From Micromussa lordhowensis (lineage: Eukaryota > Cnidaria > Anthozoa > Scleractinia > Lobophylliidae), in assembly GCA_964020085.1 (NCBI GenBank), contig OZ026599.1, forward strand, positions 35,561,663 to 35,625,662: DNA of 64,000 nt. The letters run 5' to 3'. Below the pieces are notes generated by a model that made no database searches, had not been told where the DNA came from, and worked only from the letters and a program-made list of their open reading frames with translations. A program made the translations under genes and the position numbers. Shown here piece by piece: positions 55,301 through 63,951 of this stretch (positions are counted from its first letter, which is position 1; each line of letters opens with the position of its first letter).

Positions 55301-58118
55301 CGGACAACTGAACGCTCAACAACTTCGAACAAAGTCAAAAATCGGAACGAGAAACTCCTGGTTCTGGTTTGATTGTGCGCATGCGTTCTAGTTCAATAAC
55401 GGTTTCTGAACATGTGTTTCTCACAAGTGCTGGCTCACCTTTCCCAGAGGTCTCGATTTCTTGGTGCTGACCAAAACGATCGCGGCCTCTGGTAGTTAGT
55501 TTGCCCTCAAAATCTTAATACTTTAACAAATCTTTAAGAGGGATATCTGCGTATCTTGCAAGGCAAATACCTGTAGCGTGTCGTTTGTAATTCGCATTGG
55601 CTTCGGTTTTGCATCACTACTCGACACGACTGCATACACTGCGTGGGGAGCTGAGGGATTCCGTGATTGGCTGGTTGTAGAAGCGTGGGGACCGCAAGAT
55701 AAAAGAACAGCCAAGGCAATTCGGGAAAACACAAGTATTAAAGGAATCCTCGTAAACAATAGAGAAATTAAATTAAGTCAGTATGCAGACGATACAACAC
55801 TCATACTTGACGGTAAAAAGGAATCTTTGATTGCCTCTCTTAAATTGCTGGATGATTTTTATGAGGTGTCTGGTTTAAAACTTAATGATAAAAAAACAGA
55901 AGCCCTTTGGATTGGAGTAAAAAGTGGGAACGATGGAATATCAATTCCTGGAAGAAATTTAAGTTGGCCTAAATACAAAGTTAAAGCACTAGGCGTCTGG
56001 TTCTCCACTGACCCAGAAGCAACAGCAACCTTAAATTATAACGAAAAACTGGATAAGGTTAGAAACGTTTTAAGCTGCTGGAAATACCGCAGACTTACCC
56101 TAATTGGAAAAATTACAGTCCTAAAGAGCCTAGTAGCTTCCCAACTCGTATATGTGCTCTCTCCTTTACAAACAAATGAGAAAGTCATTAAAGAAGTAAA
56201 TTAGCTGTTTTATTCATTCCTCTGGAATGGAAAAGGAGATAAAATTAAGCGAGATATAATTATTAACGATTACCCAAATGGGGGTCTCAAAATGATAGAT
56301 ATACAGGTTTTTAGCAAGTCTCTAAAATGTACATGGATTAAAAAATATTTAGATGAAGAAAATCAGGGGAAATGGAAATATTTTTTTGATCTTGAGCTAC
56401 AGAGACATGGAGGTTCATTAGCACTCATTAGTAACTTAAACAAGAAAGACACCATAGAGAACCTCAGGATTAAAAACTGCTTTATAAAGGAGACTCTGTT
56501 AATCTGGGCAGAAGTTAATTTTGATGAACATATAATGTCCGAGAAACAATTTGTTGAACAAATTTTATGGCACAACTCACTCGTAAGAATAGATAACTGC
56601 CCTATCTTCTATCGAGAATGGTTTGACAAGGGCGTCACGAAAGTGAAACATTTGAAAGATGCCTCTAATAATTTTTTATCATTGGCTGAAATGCAGCGCA
56701 AATACAGCCTTAATATTTGCCCTCTAAAGTATTATGGCCTTCTGTCTACTCTTAAATCTCTTCGGAATACATGTAAAAACAACTATATCAACAATTGTGA
56801 CTATGAAAGCTTTGCGGCCAAATTAGCAAAATGTCAAAGTGCGAACAAACTGGTTTACACTAAATTAATTTCCACAAAATGCACGCACCCAACCCACAAT
56901 CAACAGAAATGGCAAAAAGACTGCCACCAGAATGCTGTTGATTCAATTGACTGGCGTGATGCCTACCAACTAGCCTCTAAATACACTAAAAGTACGAGAA
57001 TTATTGAATTCCAGTACAAAGTTTTGCATAGACGAATAGCAACAAATGACTTCCTAACAAAAATTGGAGTAAGGGACGACCCAAACTGTTCCTTTTGTAA
57101 CGGGGAACAGGAGAACCTACTTCATCTCTTTTGGTCTTGTCCTAAAGTGGCCTCTTTTTGGCATGATTTAATCGTAAGGCTAACTTTGCTCCACATTACT
57201 CCTGAACACTACACAATAGACCCACTCGTCGCTCTCGGTTTAAAGCCAGATTCTTCCAAGAACCATCCGCAAATTAACTTTTCCTGCCTTCTGGCCAGGT
57301 ATTATATCTGGATGAGCAAAAGAAAAGAAACTGCACCAAAGTTAGAAGGCTTCCTACAATACTTGAAATCAATTTACAATACAGAGGCCAATGCAGAAAG
57401 CGCTCTCCCCAAAAAGTGGGAATTTTTGAACACATTATTTTAGTAAGCCTCGTCTTTCAGTCATCAGTGTATCTTGATCCACTGTACATTTTGCCTGTTT
57501 TTTTGGCCTTTGGTACATTTGCTCCGCAATCACTGCCTTTTAAGAAATAAAAACACAAATTGCTTTGTATATATTAGTACTCTATTTTAACCGCGGTGTT
57601 TGTTTTCTTTTCTCTTTGTAAGCAGCGTTTTCTTAATTGCAATTGTAATAGTGTACGTTATTGCATTGTGTAGTGTTAGCGTATCCTTGTATTTATTTAA
57701 GTATAGCATGGTAGATAGTGTAGGTATTGTATTGTATTGTTTCATACTGTATTGTATTGTATTGTATTGTAAGTAGAGTAGGTATTAAGCGTCGTATTGT
57801 AAGTAGAGTAAGTATTAAGCGTCGTATTGTAAGTAGAGTAAGTATTGAGCATCGTATTGTAAGTAGAGTAAGTATTAAGCGTTGTTTTGTAAGTAGAGTA
57901 AGAACAATGTAAGTAATTAGTAAAAAAAAAAAAAAAAACTTAAATAAAAAAAAAAAAAGATAAAAGAACAGGAGCAAGACCTAAAAGGACCCGTAGAGAA
58001 ACAGTAGAAGTAGAGAGACAGCAGGAAAGATGGAACGACTGAAACACTACGAGAGCGGTGCCCAGAGACAGGGTGGAATGGAAGTAGAATGTTGCGGCCT
58101 TATGCGCCTACTTAGGGT

Positions 58119-58152
<34 letters not shown>

Positions 58153-61100
58153 ACACCACTCCGCGCCGCCTTGTAATCAAATCAGAAGTAAAACCATAAC
58201 TGCTTTCCCGCGCTCAACGTTTCATTGGATTGTCTTTTGCTTTTCTGATTGGCCAGAGTGATTACTCTGGTTTTGGTTTTACGATCCTCAGCTGAAAAGC
58301 GCGTTTGTTAATTTAATAAACTGTTTCTTAACATTTTCCTCTCATTAGAAATAGTTTTCTTCTTAGTTCAGCTTACAGTGAAGGTAAAATTTACTCAGCT
58401 TGAAGTTTGATACATCAGTTCTCTTAGTTCCTGGTAGAACATAGGTCGTCCACTAGTGCTCGCCACCTGACTCTATTTTATGCAGTGCGTTTCACTTGAA
58501 GTTTGACACTTGCAATAATTTCATGATATCTCTTTCAGATTAAAACCTTACAAAATACAGGCAAAGAGTTTAAAAAGACAGATGTGTGTCACATGGATTT
58601 CTCGCCAGATGGAAAGCATCTTGCTGTAGGATACGAGTAAGATGGTGGCAACCATTATTTTTATTTCAATTCTAGTCGAACCTCTCCAGCTAAACAAGTG
58701 TTCTTTAATAAGCACCCGGAATGCAGATATAATTTTTTTTTAAAAAATTGAAACTTCGATGTGGCCATAATAACGAGGTGACCGTAAAGCAGGGAGAGCT
58801 TGGAAGCTAAGCCTAGAGGAAATAAACAAAGGAAATTGAAAGAGAATTCATTTCTCTTTTTTGTGCCTCAAGACCTCGCCCTCTAGCTGAATTTTAATCC
58901 ATCGAGGGTAGCTTGATCTGGCCTGATGTCAATACTGAACCACTGCAAACTCAGGAGAACCTTGCATAATTTATGTTTGTCTTTGTATGATTTAGGAATC
59001 GTCACATTGTTATCTGGGATGTTGATAAATGTGAGGTGTTGCATAGATTGGTCAACGAGGAAGATAATTCTTACGCTTGGTAGGTGTGAAAACTTTCTTC
59101 ACTTCTCCATTTTGAACAAAATAACTTTCGTGGAAAGATGTATGACGTTACCTTTATCCGGTTTGAGATTTTAAATCCGATGTCAGTAATTGCCGGATTT
59201 CATACGGTGGGGGCCTGGGTACAAGTCCGTGTATTGTGGGATTAACAACACAAAACGCATATATTCCACACTGAGCTTTACAAAATCCTTAAGTTTCGTG
59301 TTAATTGGGCCAATATTGAACAAGATACAGCCATTCAAAACTTCAAAATTTGCAAAGAAATGTATGGATTTCCGGACAAGTGTCCGGCAATCCATACATT
59401 TGTTACTAAATTTTTAAGTTTTTGAATGGCTGTATCTTGTTCAATATTGGCCCAATTAACACGAAACTTAAAGATTTTGTAAAGCTCAGTGTGCCCTTTC
59501 TGAATATATGGGTCTTGTGTTGTTAATCCCATAATACACGGACTCATACCCAGGCCCTCACGGTATGAAATCTGGCAATAGCTCTTCGTATTCGTATTCT
59601 CGATATTGGACTGGAACTAGCTTGCAACCGAGGCTAATGCGGGGAGTCTTTTTAATGATATTCCTCCGCATAAGCCTCCATTGCAAGCTAGTCCCAGTCC
59701 AATACCGGGAATACGACTATGACAAAAGAATTCCATTACAGTTACATTAATCTATGGTTCGGTTCAGATTAGGATAACTGTTAGTTTTCCGGCATGTAAT
59801 GGTCCTGTTAGTGCCCACATACTCAAGGCCTGTGCATATCTGTTTTTTATCCCAAAGTCACCAACTCACAAAACTAAGTTTTCCTTCATACGACGTTTGT
59901 ACAAATTTGTACAATCACTACTACTTTATGTTCTCTGACAAACCTGATATTAGGGAGCTTAAGGAGGCTCGAAAGGGTTTTTAGCTGCACGCGCGCGCGC
60001 AATCTACACACGCAATAACTAAGATGCACGCGTCAGCTGAATCAGTATTAAAATCAGCACACCGGAAGTTAATGCTGCGTAAAATCGCGCGAACCGGAAA
60101 TAAAATCTGTGGAAAACGTTTGTTTATAGCTCAAAAGTTCGCTCGGTGACCTATCTTGATTTTTTGCATACACGCACCATTCGCGATGGCACTTCAGATA
60201 TAAAAGTTTCGGGGAAAATTATCTAGTGGAATTTTCTGTAAGCCATTAAACGCGTTTTCTTTAAATATATTTAATTCTACTAGATAGAATTTTTCCATAC
60301 TGTCTGAAAAGTTAAAGAATTTAGGGAACTTTCCAACAAAGAGATAAAAATGGTAGGTCACCGAATTAGTTTCTCAGATAATTTACAAAAACTGAAATTT
60401 AGAGGACGCTTTTGTGGACCTCGTGCGTTGCCATGGTAACTGATATGACGTCACAAGTACCCTTAAAGTATAGCCCAATAATAGAGTTGCAAGGAGACAT
60501 ATAGTTTGCCCACACCATTAAACATCCTTCTTTGTAATCTTCCATCGTTTCACAAGCAATATAGCAACGAAAAACCCTTTCGAGCCTCCTTAAGCAACGA
60601 CGACTTCGCCCAGTCAAAAACAAGTTTATATTTTACCAGCAAAATTCGCGATTGTCTAGATCTGCTCAGTACGCCAATGGTACTAAAAACGCGCTCAGGC
60701 TAAATATGCAATTCCAAATGGAAACACGAAAACTTAGCCGCCGTTGTTCGCGTTCCTCAGACTACGCAAACTTGGTTATTTCACGTTCGTGTTTTGCATT
60801 ATAGGGCAAAGAAATGTACAAAGATTTATAACGCACGTGCACGGCTATTGTTCTGCTCATTAAACTTTTTGTTTGGTGACGTTCTCGTTGCCGTCGTCGT
60901 CGTGGTTTGCTTAAGCTCCCTTTTATCTCAAATACTTGTTTATAATTATTGGAACTTGCACACCCCCCTGAGCAAACACACCCCGGGTGCCGTTTGTCCT
61001 GGGAGCAGGAATTATAGGAGAAAGGCCTTCCCAAGGTCGGGGAAAAATTCAAATGGTGAAGATATTAGGAAACATTAATTAAGAAACAAGAATTCGGTTG

Positions 61101-63738
61101 GTTTTTTAACTCTCTACAGTAGAAAGGCTTCAATAAATCGTTACAGCGAAGTCGAATTTTATGGTTCTCTGTTTGGTTCCTTTTACAGCCATAAAGACAA
61201 AATAACTTGTCTTCGCTTCACACCTAACGGATTATTTCTGTGGTCTGTAGAGGAGAAAGGAATCCACAAAACGTGGAGCGTTGAATCTAGCTACAAATTT
61301 ATACGCAAAGGAGTTTGTCCCGCGAACTGGTGAGAGGTGTTCCTGTAACTGACACTTTTATGTAACTGTGCTCTCTTTCCAAGTGAGAGACGTGGTGGTT
61401 AGTGCGCTCGTCTCCGGATCGAGCAGTCCGGGTTCGAGTTCTGGCCGAGAACATCGCGTTGTGTTCTTGGGCAAGGCACTTTGCCTCTCTCCACCCAGGT
61501 GTATAAATGTGTACCGTTGAACTTAATGTTGGGGGTAATCGTGCGATGGACTAGCATCCCATCCAGAGGGTGGGGAGTAAAAATATTCCTAGTCGCTTCA
61601 TGCTACAGAAACCGGGATAAGCGCCGGCCTGATGGGCCACTTGGCTCGTATGCAGACTTTTTACTTTTCTCTTTCCGCACTCGTTCCCAGGGTCTCTCTT
61701 CCTGCCGTCTGGGAACGCGGTTGCTCTTTTTTATGGCCGGGTGAATGAGATGTGTCTTTAATAAACAAGGGCTTGTTTCTTCGATACCTTTGCATAGCCA
61801 GGTTAGGATGCTGTGCTTTCCGAGATTTGGACACCCCTGGCAGTGCTTAATTAACGAGCTTCGGATGTCTTCGATTTTGAGATACCTGTGCGAGAGTAGG
61901 GTACCTGTGCGAGAGTAGGGTACCTGTGCGAGAGCAGGGTACCTGTGCGAGAGCAGGGTACCTGTGCGAGAGCAGGGTACCTGTGCGAGATTAGGGTACC
62001 TGTGCCTTTAAATTTGGAATGGCCCAGCAAAACGGAATCTCCTTAAAATTTTTGCACGTTTACAAAGTTTGTTAGATATTCAGTATAACGTTTCTTTACC
62101 TATCTCAATCAAGGTATTTTGAAGATGAAAACGAGAACATGGAGGGTGAAGTACCTGGAGGATTGTTTACTGGACAATACTCACTTGAATTCCCGGAAGG
62201 TAAATAAAAATGCTAAATATACTTCACTTTACTAAATCATGATGGCTTACAAATTAAACGTGCCCATTTACCTTCAATGCTCGACCTAACCAAAACAAGT
62301 TTCCTCGCGTCAGGTAATGGTGGCATTTTTGGTGTTTTATGCTTTTTACCTTAAGTATCTCCTTCGAAATTCTGTGGCTTATGTTCCTTCCATAAGGTTT
62401 AAGTAGTTGTGCCTTCTCTGCGCTTGCCACAGTTTTTAAATAGCACTCCAACGATTTATCGAGCTATTTTATTTTCTCAGACGAAATTTCAAGATGCGTT
62501 CTAAAGCACAACATTAGCTCGGTACAGTGTAATCATACGCAACACAGGCATAAAAATCGAAACCCCTGCACGAGATAACAATCATCAGCTCCACAATGGA
62601 CAGGATACTCTTTTCATTATAATGAATGATGAAATTACTGTTCGGAATATTTGTTGCTAGGTAACAGTGGGGATATGAGCTTACCCGTTATGTTATGGGA
62701 CGATGGAAGAGTCGAGGGAAAAGGAAAAGACGAAACTGGGGATTATACAATAAGAGGTAATTTTAAATAACGTTATCTTACAAATTTTACAGGGTGTGTA
62801 TTAGGCTAGCTGTTCTCACAAATTCTGTTCCATACAATTGCACACTGTTCATTAAAGCAGAAATAATCAATTTTTTGAGCCACAGGAACTAAAGAAAAGC
62901 ACTGATATTTCCTGTTCTCTGTTCAAATTATAAACAATTATTGGATGAGGTTTTTGTGATATCCAGAATAATCAAGGTCGAGGTAAGAGTTATCAGCCGA
63001 AGCCGAAGGCTGAGGCTGATAACCCTTACCGAGACCTTGATTATTCTGGATATCACAAAAAACCGAATCTAATAATTATTTTATTATACATTGAACGAAC
63101 GCAAAAACTTGGAAGTCATGTTTCTGCTTCTTCACTGACGGCAAGCAACACGGATCGCGCGAAGTTGACATGATTACCCTTGGAAATCATGCATTGCGCG
63201 CGCAACCTACAGATTATTCACTAATCTGTAGGTACAGATTAGTGAATAATCTGTAGGTTGCGCTGTTCCCCAGAATTAACAGTAGGCTTTTAGCCAATGA
63301 GAAGACAGATGGTAACTACAATGTATAATAATGTGAATAATTTAACGTTCTTATTCGACAAATTACCGTTCAAATCGCTTAAGAAATACGGAAAACAAAA
63401 GTCTACCAATGCATGTAGAAACACAGCAGAATTAAGACAGCAAGGAAGGTTACATTATACCGATGACGATTTTGACGGATTTTTTTTAGCAATGTGCTAA
63501 CGTGTAGGCTAGGAGACTAGCTAACATGCTGTGCTGAGCAACTTTTAGGTATTACAATGGTGTTATGAAGCTTCAAATAAGTTACAAACACGAATGTTGA
63601 TATACTTTGTTTTCATTTTAGGTACTTACGACTTAGCTAGTCGGACAGTGAAATTTAGCCAAGAAACGTTCATTGCTACTGCAGAATATGATGCGCAGTT
63701 TGAGTACACTCCGGATACCGAGGAAGAAGACGGATCGT
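29349..63738 (+). CDS. NWD1-like NACHT and WD-repeat (STAND) protein, 28 exons, 3' end outside window
   Basis: Exons: 29349-29472, 30288-30457, 35863-35947, 37123-37204, 37969-38019, 39347-39402, 39788-39890, 40001-40144, 40518-40677, 42066-42220, 42564-42729, 43589-43699, 43901-44272, 44786-44923, 45754-45931, 46765-46973, 48669-48774, 51722-51797, 52723-52837, 53221-53439, 54103-54313, 55123-55256, 58539-58636, 58996-59079, 61189-61329, 62114-62199, 62661-62756, 63622-63738. All have GT-AG borders and every phase joins, giving 1,262 codons without a stop. Order: N-terminal tail, DUF4062, NACHT, helical region, WD repeats, as in NWD1. Such STAND proteins act as signal-sensing switches. The gene continues to the right. 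Confidence 0.88.
29648..29890. mobile_element. MITE with CCCGGGGGG ends
   Basis: The ends CCCGGGGGG and CCCCCCGGG are inverted, and the interior repeats CCCTAAGAGG-ACCA. It lies in intron 1 of the NWD1-like gene. Confidence 0.45.
30525..30690 (+). repeat. Dispersed repeat with CGAAACGTC motif, partner of 38560-38790
   Basis: TCCGACGAAGGGCTAACGCT followed by CGAAACGTCAGC and a long shared flank (TTTACGGTGGCCAATTCACA) recurs at 38560-38790, where both orientations form a palindrome. The GACGAA-stem-GAAAC-GTC layout is reminiscent of Penelope-type hammerhead motifs. Confidence 0.6.
30834..31560 (+). repeat. Dispersed repeat with a younger insertion
   Basis: It starts TTAAGGTGGCTCAAAACAG and matches 23570-24130 in inverted orientation. 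Between ~31378 and ~31480 it is interrupted by a piece ending in (TTG)n that the other copy lacks, a probable LINE tail. It lies in intron 2 of the NWD1-like gene. Confidence 0.6.
31842..35736 (+). mobile_element. CR1-like LINE, nearly complete, one frameshift
   Basis: The first frame (31842-33422) holds a PHD-type zinc finger (CSSCEKPVAKNHKRCICSVC...CPQC) and an AP-endonuclease domain (VRLCHFNTQSM, SETWLKDN, VAGDVNIDI, PTISDHDAPY). A 1-nt loss near 33420 shifts to the second frame (from about 33425 to 35536), which holds the reverse transcriptase (FADFSKAFDTVDYS, GVPQGSVLGP, FQYADDTTVL). A ~200-bp 3' UTR ends in a TTA microsatellite (35692-35725). It lies in intron 2, same strand as the host gene. 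The exact 5' end is not fixed. Confidence 0.88.
35863..40144 (+). CDS. NWD1-like gene, exons 3-8: DUF4062 domain (residues 99-271)
   Basis: Exon 3 gives RVFISSTFTDTAQERNLL, the signature of DUF4062. Exon 4 gives YLKLFGRKYGFEFAPSEMRW, exon 5 HMTSIICMAEIA, exon 6 SQGINYVVFLCDKYG and exon 7 FRPFPARIEASEFEQL. Exon 8 ends the domain with LVPHTYMLKP and KWWDIFEKLQ. The domain sits in front of NACHT in NWD1 and related STAND proteins and is thought to take part in regulation or assembly. Confidence 0.85.
36152..36935 (+). repeat. SINE copy interrupted by a MITE
   Basis: The segment 36160-36205 shares CTCTCTCCACCCAGGTGTAT with the SINE at 61384. It resumes at 36848 (GAGGGTAACCCTGCGA) and ends in an AAAT tract (36889-36931). 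The piece between is a separate inverted-repeat element. Confidence 0.6.
36211..36847. mobile_element. MITE with ~65-bp inverted ends
   Basis: GGTAAGAGAGTGAATC plus CATATAGGCCTTATACCCAA at the left recur inverted at the right end (36780-36847) with few mismatches. It lies inside the SINE copy in intron 3 of the NWD1-like gene. No coding region is trusted. Confidence 0.75.
37288..37582. mobile_element. Inverted-repeat element carrying a tRNA-like sequence
   Basis: The ends GATAGAAAGATG and AAATAAATTACAGGCGGCTT are repeated inverted at the right. Inside, on the minus strand (about 37366-37440), is a tRNA-Asp-like box (AATAGTGTAGTGGATATCAC) and a B-box-like GTGGATTCAAATC. Confidence 0.55.
38560..38790. 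repeat. Palindromic repeat, partner of 30525-30690
   Basis: GTTTATCAATTGAGTTGATA at the left is mirrored by TATCAACTCAGTTGATAAA at the right, and the CGAAACGTC motif lies on the minus strand in between. It sits in intron 5. Confidence 0.6.
40518..42729 (+). CDS. NWD1-like gene, exons 9-11: linker region (residues 272-432)
   Basis: The exons encode WYTVSVTEEEVHRGLLYMDN (9), SFLYTLKNETVPGVLHPSNI (10) and a helical stretch with MVNSMTEAIKG and HAVFCLEKAEQVIG (11). This region leads directly into the P-loop exon, as in NWD1. Intron 9 (40678-42065) carries a LINE tail. Confidence 0.8.
41105..41710 (+). pseudogene. LINE 3' fragment (RTE/CR1-like C-terminus)
   Basis: The frame ending at 41409 reads QIHNYNTRTSAHFRPH, FRGPKIWNALPLSI and FKRKLLDFL, the usual C-terminal end of LINE reverse transcriptase ORFs. 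A ~250-bp 3' UTR and an A-rich AAATAA tail follow. 5'-truncated, in intron 9. Confidence 0.75.
42966..43250. repeat. CACTA and TAGGCTAGAC-type simple repeat tract
   Basis: A run of CACTA pentamers (to ~43080) passes into degenerate GGCTAGACTAG-like units. It lies in intron 11. Confidence 0.75.
43589..44272 (+). CDS. NWD1-like gene, exons 12-13: NACHT nucleotide-binding core (residues 433-593)
   Basis: Exon 12 holds the Walker A motif GASGSGKT (449-456). Exon 13 holds the Walker B-like LFLFLDSLDQL (about 535-545) and a sensor-type IVVSTLPEEGG. Both NTPase motifs are intact, so ATP/GTP binding is expected. The P-loop and Walker B are split by a 201-nt intron. Confidence 0.88.
44786..53439 (+). 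CDS. NWD1-like gene, exons 14-20: winged-helix/helical region (residues 594-940)
   Basis: The exons read, among others, LTASQMLEILDAFNECPYPL (14), VRSLIDDMFDRLVRVHGNLL (15), PPLLWVRIQTDLGPYLVERG (16), SAIAEYFIGRWAG (17), LTELPTALIGAERWELF (19) and a long helical exon 20. This matches the STAND arm between NACHT and the WD propeller in NWD1. Introns here carry many hairpin elements (47785, 49276, 49419, 51039). Confidence 0.8.
45000..45278. mobile_element. MITE with TTAGAGCGGTTTTCAATTGA ends
   Basis: The 21-bp ends are inverted with 2 mismatches. The interior has CAATCAGAAGTAAAACC and GTTTTGGTTTTACGA. A diverged relative lies at 58156-58310. It is in intron 14. Confidence 0.7.
47785..47944. 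mobile_element. Near-perfect hairpin, same family as 24155-24316
   Basis: Arms of ~68 bp (starting AATAGCCCAATTTCGATATA) are inverted with almost no mismatch around a short ~20-bp loop. The pairing would be very stable in the intron 16 transcript. A partial copy of the 51039 element lies at ~47236-47290. Confidence 0.8.
49276..49338. repeat. Short hairpin with TTTCTATGAGG arms
   Basis: ATTTCTATGAGGTGATAGTT is mirrored at 49316-49338 with one mismatch. Related ends (CTCGAGATTTCTATCACG) lie at 49131 and, on a LINE flank, at 41103. Confidence 0.6.
49419..49514. repeat. Hairpin of ~45-bp arms
   Basis: GTCCGTATTGGGAAAAACTG is mirrored exactly by CAGTTTTTCCCAATACGGAC, with GTTATTTGCCGTC outside on both sides. 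It lies in intron 17. Confidence 0.7.
50565..50641 (-). repeat. tRNA-Gly-like sequence (GCC-type loop), probably a pseudogene
   Basis: On the minus strand, TCGCCTGCCATGCGAGAGG keeps a 5-bp anticodon stem with GCC in the loop, and AGTTCGAATCCTAA fits a T-arm. The D-arm is odd and the acceptor stem pairs poorly. This looks like a SINE head or dead tRNA. Confidence 0.45.
51039..51463. mobile_element. Palindromic MITE with GGCCCTTTGCAGCT ends
   Basis: The ends are exact inverted repeats flanked by TA. The middle holds a second palindrome (TTGCTGGAGAGCAAG and its complement), so almost the whole 425 bp can fold. It lies in intron 17. Confidence 0.75.
52195..52325. repeat. Hairpin with AAATATCGTGATTTG arms
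   Basis: GAAAAATATCGTGATTTGT at the left is mirrored by ACAAATCACGATATTTT at the right, with GCGAGGCCGAAAGC between. It resembles the hairpin at 62937, which also has a GCCGAAGGC loop. Confidence 0.6.
54103..63738 (+). CDS. NWD1-like gene, exons 21-28: start of the WD-repeat sensor (residues 941-1262)
   Basis: WD-type units are visible: SIAFSPDGQRFCCG...VWDVET (21), VLYSPDGNHVVCG...ILDSSNG (22), MDFSPDGKHLAVGY...VIWDVDKCEVL (23-24) and CLRFTPNGLFLWSV (25). Exons 26-28 diverge from the pattern (acidic insert, then LASRTVKFSQETF). More WD units are expected right of the window. Intron 22 contains the 5'-truncated LINE. Confidence 0.82.
54505..54576 (-). tRNA. tRNA-like sequence, GGT anticodon position (Thr), possibly repeat-derived
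   Basis: On the minus strand the 72 nt fold well: perfect 7-bp acceptor stem (GGCTTCA/TGAAGCC), 4-bp D stem, good T-arm (GGGTTCGAATCCC) and an anticodon stem with one mismatch. The base before the anticodon is C, not the usual T, and a GGT tRNA-Thr is not standard in eukaryotes. A hairpin (54640-54690) follows. A tRNA-derived repeat is more likely than a working gene. Confidence 0.5.
55711..57957 (+). mobile_element. 5'-truncated LINE (L1/Tx1-like) with 15-bp target duplication
   Basis: AAGATAAAAGAACAG occurs at 55696-55710 and 57957-57971. The insert starts in the reverse transcriptase (AKAIRENTSIKG, QYADDTTLIL, SGLKLNDKKTEALWIG). The frame has one internal TAG (56202-56204), then continues to a TAG at ~57443, with a C-terminal zinc knuckle (CSFCNGEQENLLHLFWSC). 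The 3' UTR contains TATTG repeats (57722-57905) and ends in a poly-A-rich tail. It lies in intron 22. Confidence 0.88.
57722..57905. repeat. TATTG microsatellite and ~31-bp minisatellite
   Basis: Pentamer TATTG copies run into about four units of TATTGTAAGTAGAGTAAGTA type. The tract forms the 3' UTR of the truncated LINE. Confidence 0.75.
58116..58153. repeat. GACGGC hexamer repeat
   Basis: About six tandem GACGGC units just before a degenerate copy of the 45000 MITE family (58156-58310). Confidence 0.75.
59189..59579. mobile_element. Long palindromic MITE with ATTGCCGGATTTCATACGG ends
   Basis: The arms of ~180 bp are inverted copies (CCATTCAAAAACTT-like core, CAATATTGAACAAGATACAG), meeting at a GGACAAGTGTCCGG centre. 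It lies in intron 24. Confidence 0.8.
59593..59715. mobile_element. Second palindromic element next to the first
   Basis: CGTATTCTCGATATTGGACT and TAGCTTGCAA are mirrored at 59680-59715. It lies 13 bp from the larger MITE. Confidence 0.6.
59959..60593. mobile_element. MITE with TTAAGGAGGCTCGAAAGGGT ends
   Basis: The ends are exact inverted repeats over 24 bp (TTAAGG to GTTTTT). The interior has GCGCGC runs and no coding. The TTAAGG-GGCTCG ends relate it to the family at 23045 and 30834. It lies in intron 24. Confidence 0.75.
61384..61590 (+). repeat. tRNA-derived SINE
   Basis: The A-box-like GTGGTTAGTGCGC and B-box GGGTTCGAGTTC are followed by a conserved central domain (CTTGGGCAAGGCACTTTGCC, CCACCCAGGTGTATAAATG) known from widespread animal SINEs. 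It lies in intron 25. The same central domain is in the interrupted copy at 36152. Confidence 0.75.
61882..62008. repeat. 19-bp minisatellite, ~6.5 copies
   Basis: The unit GTACCTGTGCGAGAGTAGG is repeated with T/C change at one site. It lies in intron 25, about 100 bp before exon 26. Confidence 0.85.
62937..63078. repeat. Hairpin with AAGCCGAAGGCTGAGGC loop
   Basis: TTTTTGTGATATCCAGAATA and AATCAAGGTC are mirrored by GACCTTGATTATTCTGGATA. Arms are ~60 bp with few mismatches. It lies in intron 27. Confidence 0.75.
63197..63262. repeat. Perfect short palindrome
   Basis: GCGCAACCTACAGATTATTC and its exact complement meet around a 4-base centre (GGTA). It lies in intron 27. Confidence 0.75.
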
Positions 63739-63870
63739 GTAAGTCATATATGACGTAAATTGCGCTGAAGTTAAAAGGGAGCCATGGAAAAATTGTTCCT
63801 CGAGAATTTTCGGCTTTGCGAGCAAGGTCGTAGTAACACATAAGAACCTAGTTTACGACCTTGCCGGCCA

Positions 63871-63951
63871 TGAGTCCTCTACAGCTCAGTGGTTAGAGCG
63901 TCCAACCGGTGTTCTGGAAGGTCATGGGTTCGACTCTCGTTGGGGAACTCA
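63871..63951 (+). repeat. tRNA-like repeat
   Basis: It has an A box (CAGCTCAGTGGTTAGAGC), a B box (GGGTTCGACTC) and TGAGTCC/GGAACTCA ends that almost pair. The anticodon arm is not convincing (loop around CCGGTG), so this is a tRNA-derived repeat, not a gene. It lies in intron 28. Confidence 0.55.

Noticed and set aside
61882..62008. Regular short repeats that might suggest a CRISPR array
   Set aside because: Units are directly tandem with no spacers and lie in an animal intron, so it is a minisatellite.
63297..63500. 67-aa open frame
   Set aside because: It lies inside intron 27 next to a palindrome and shows no homology pattern.
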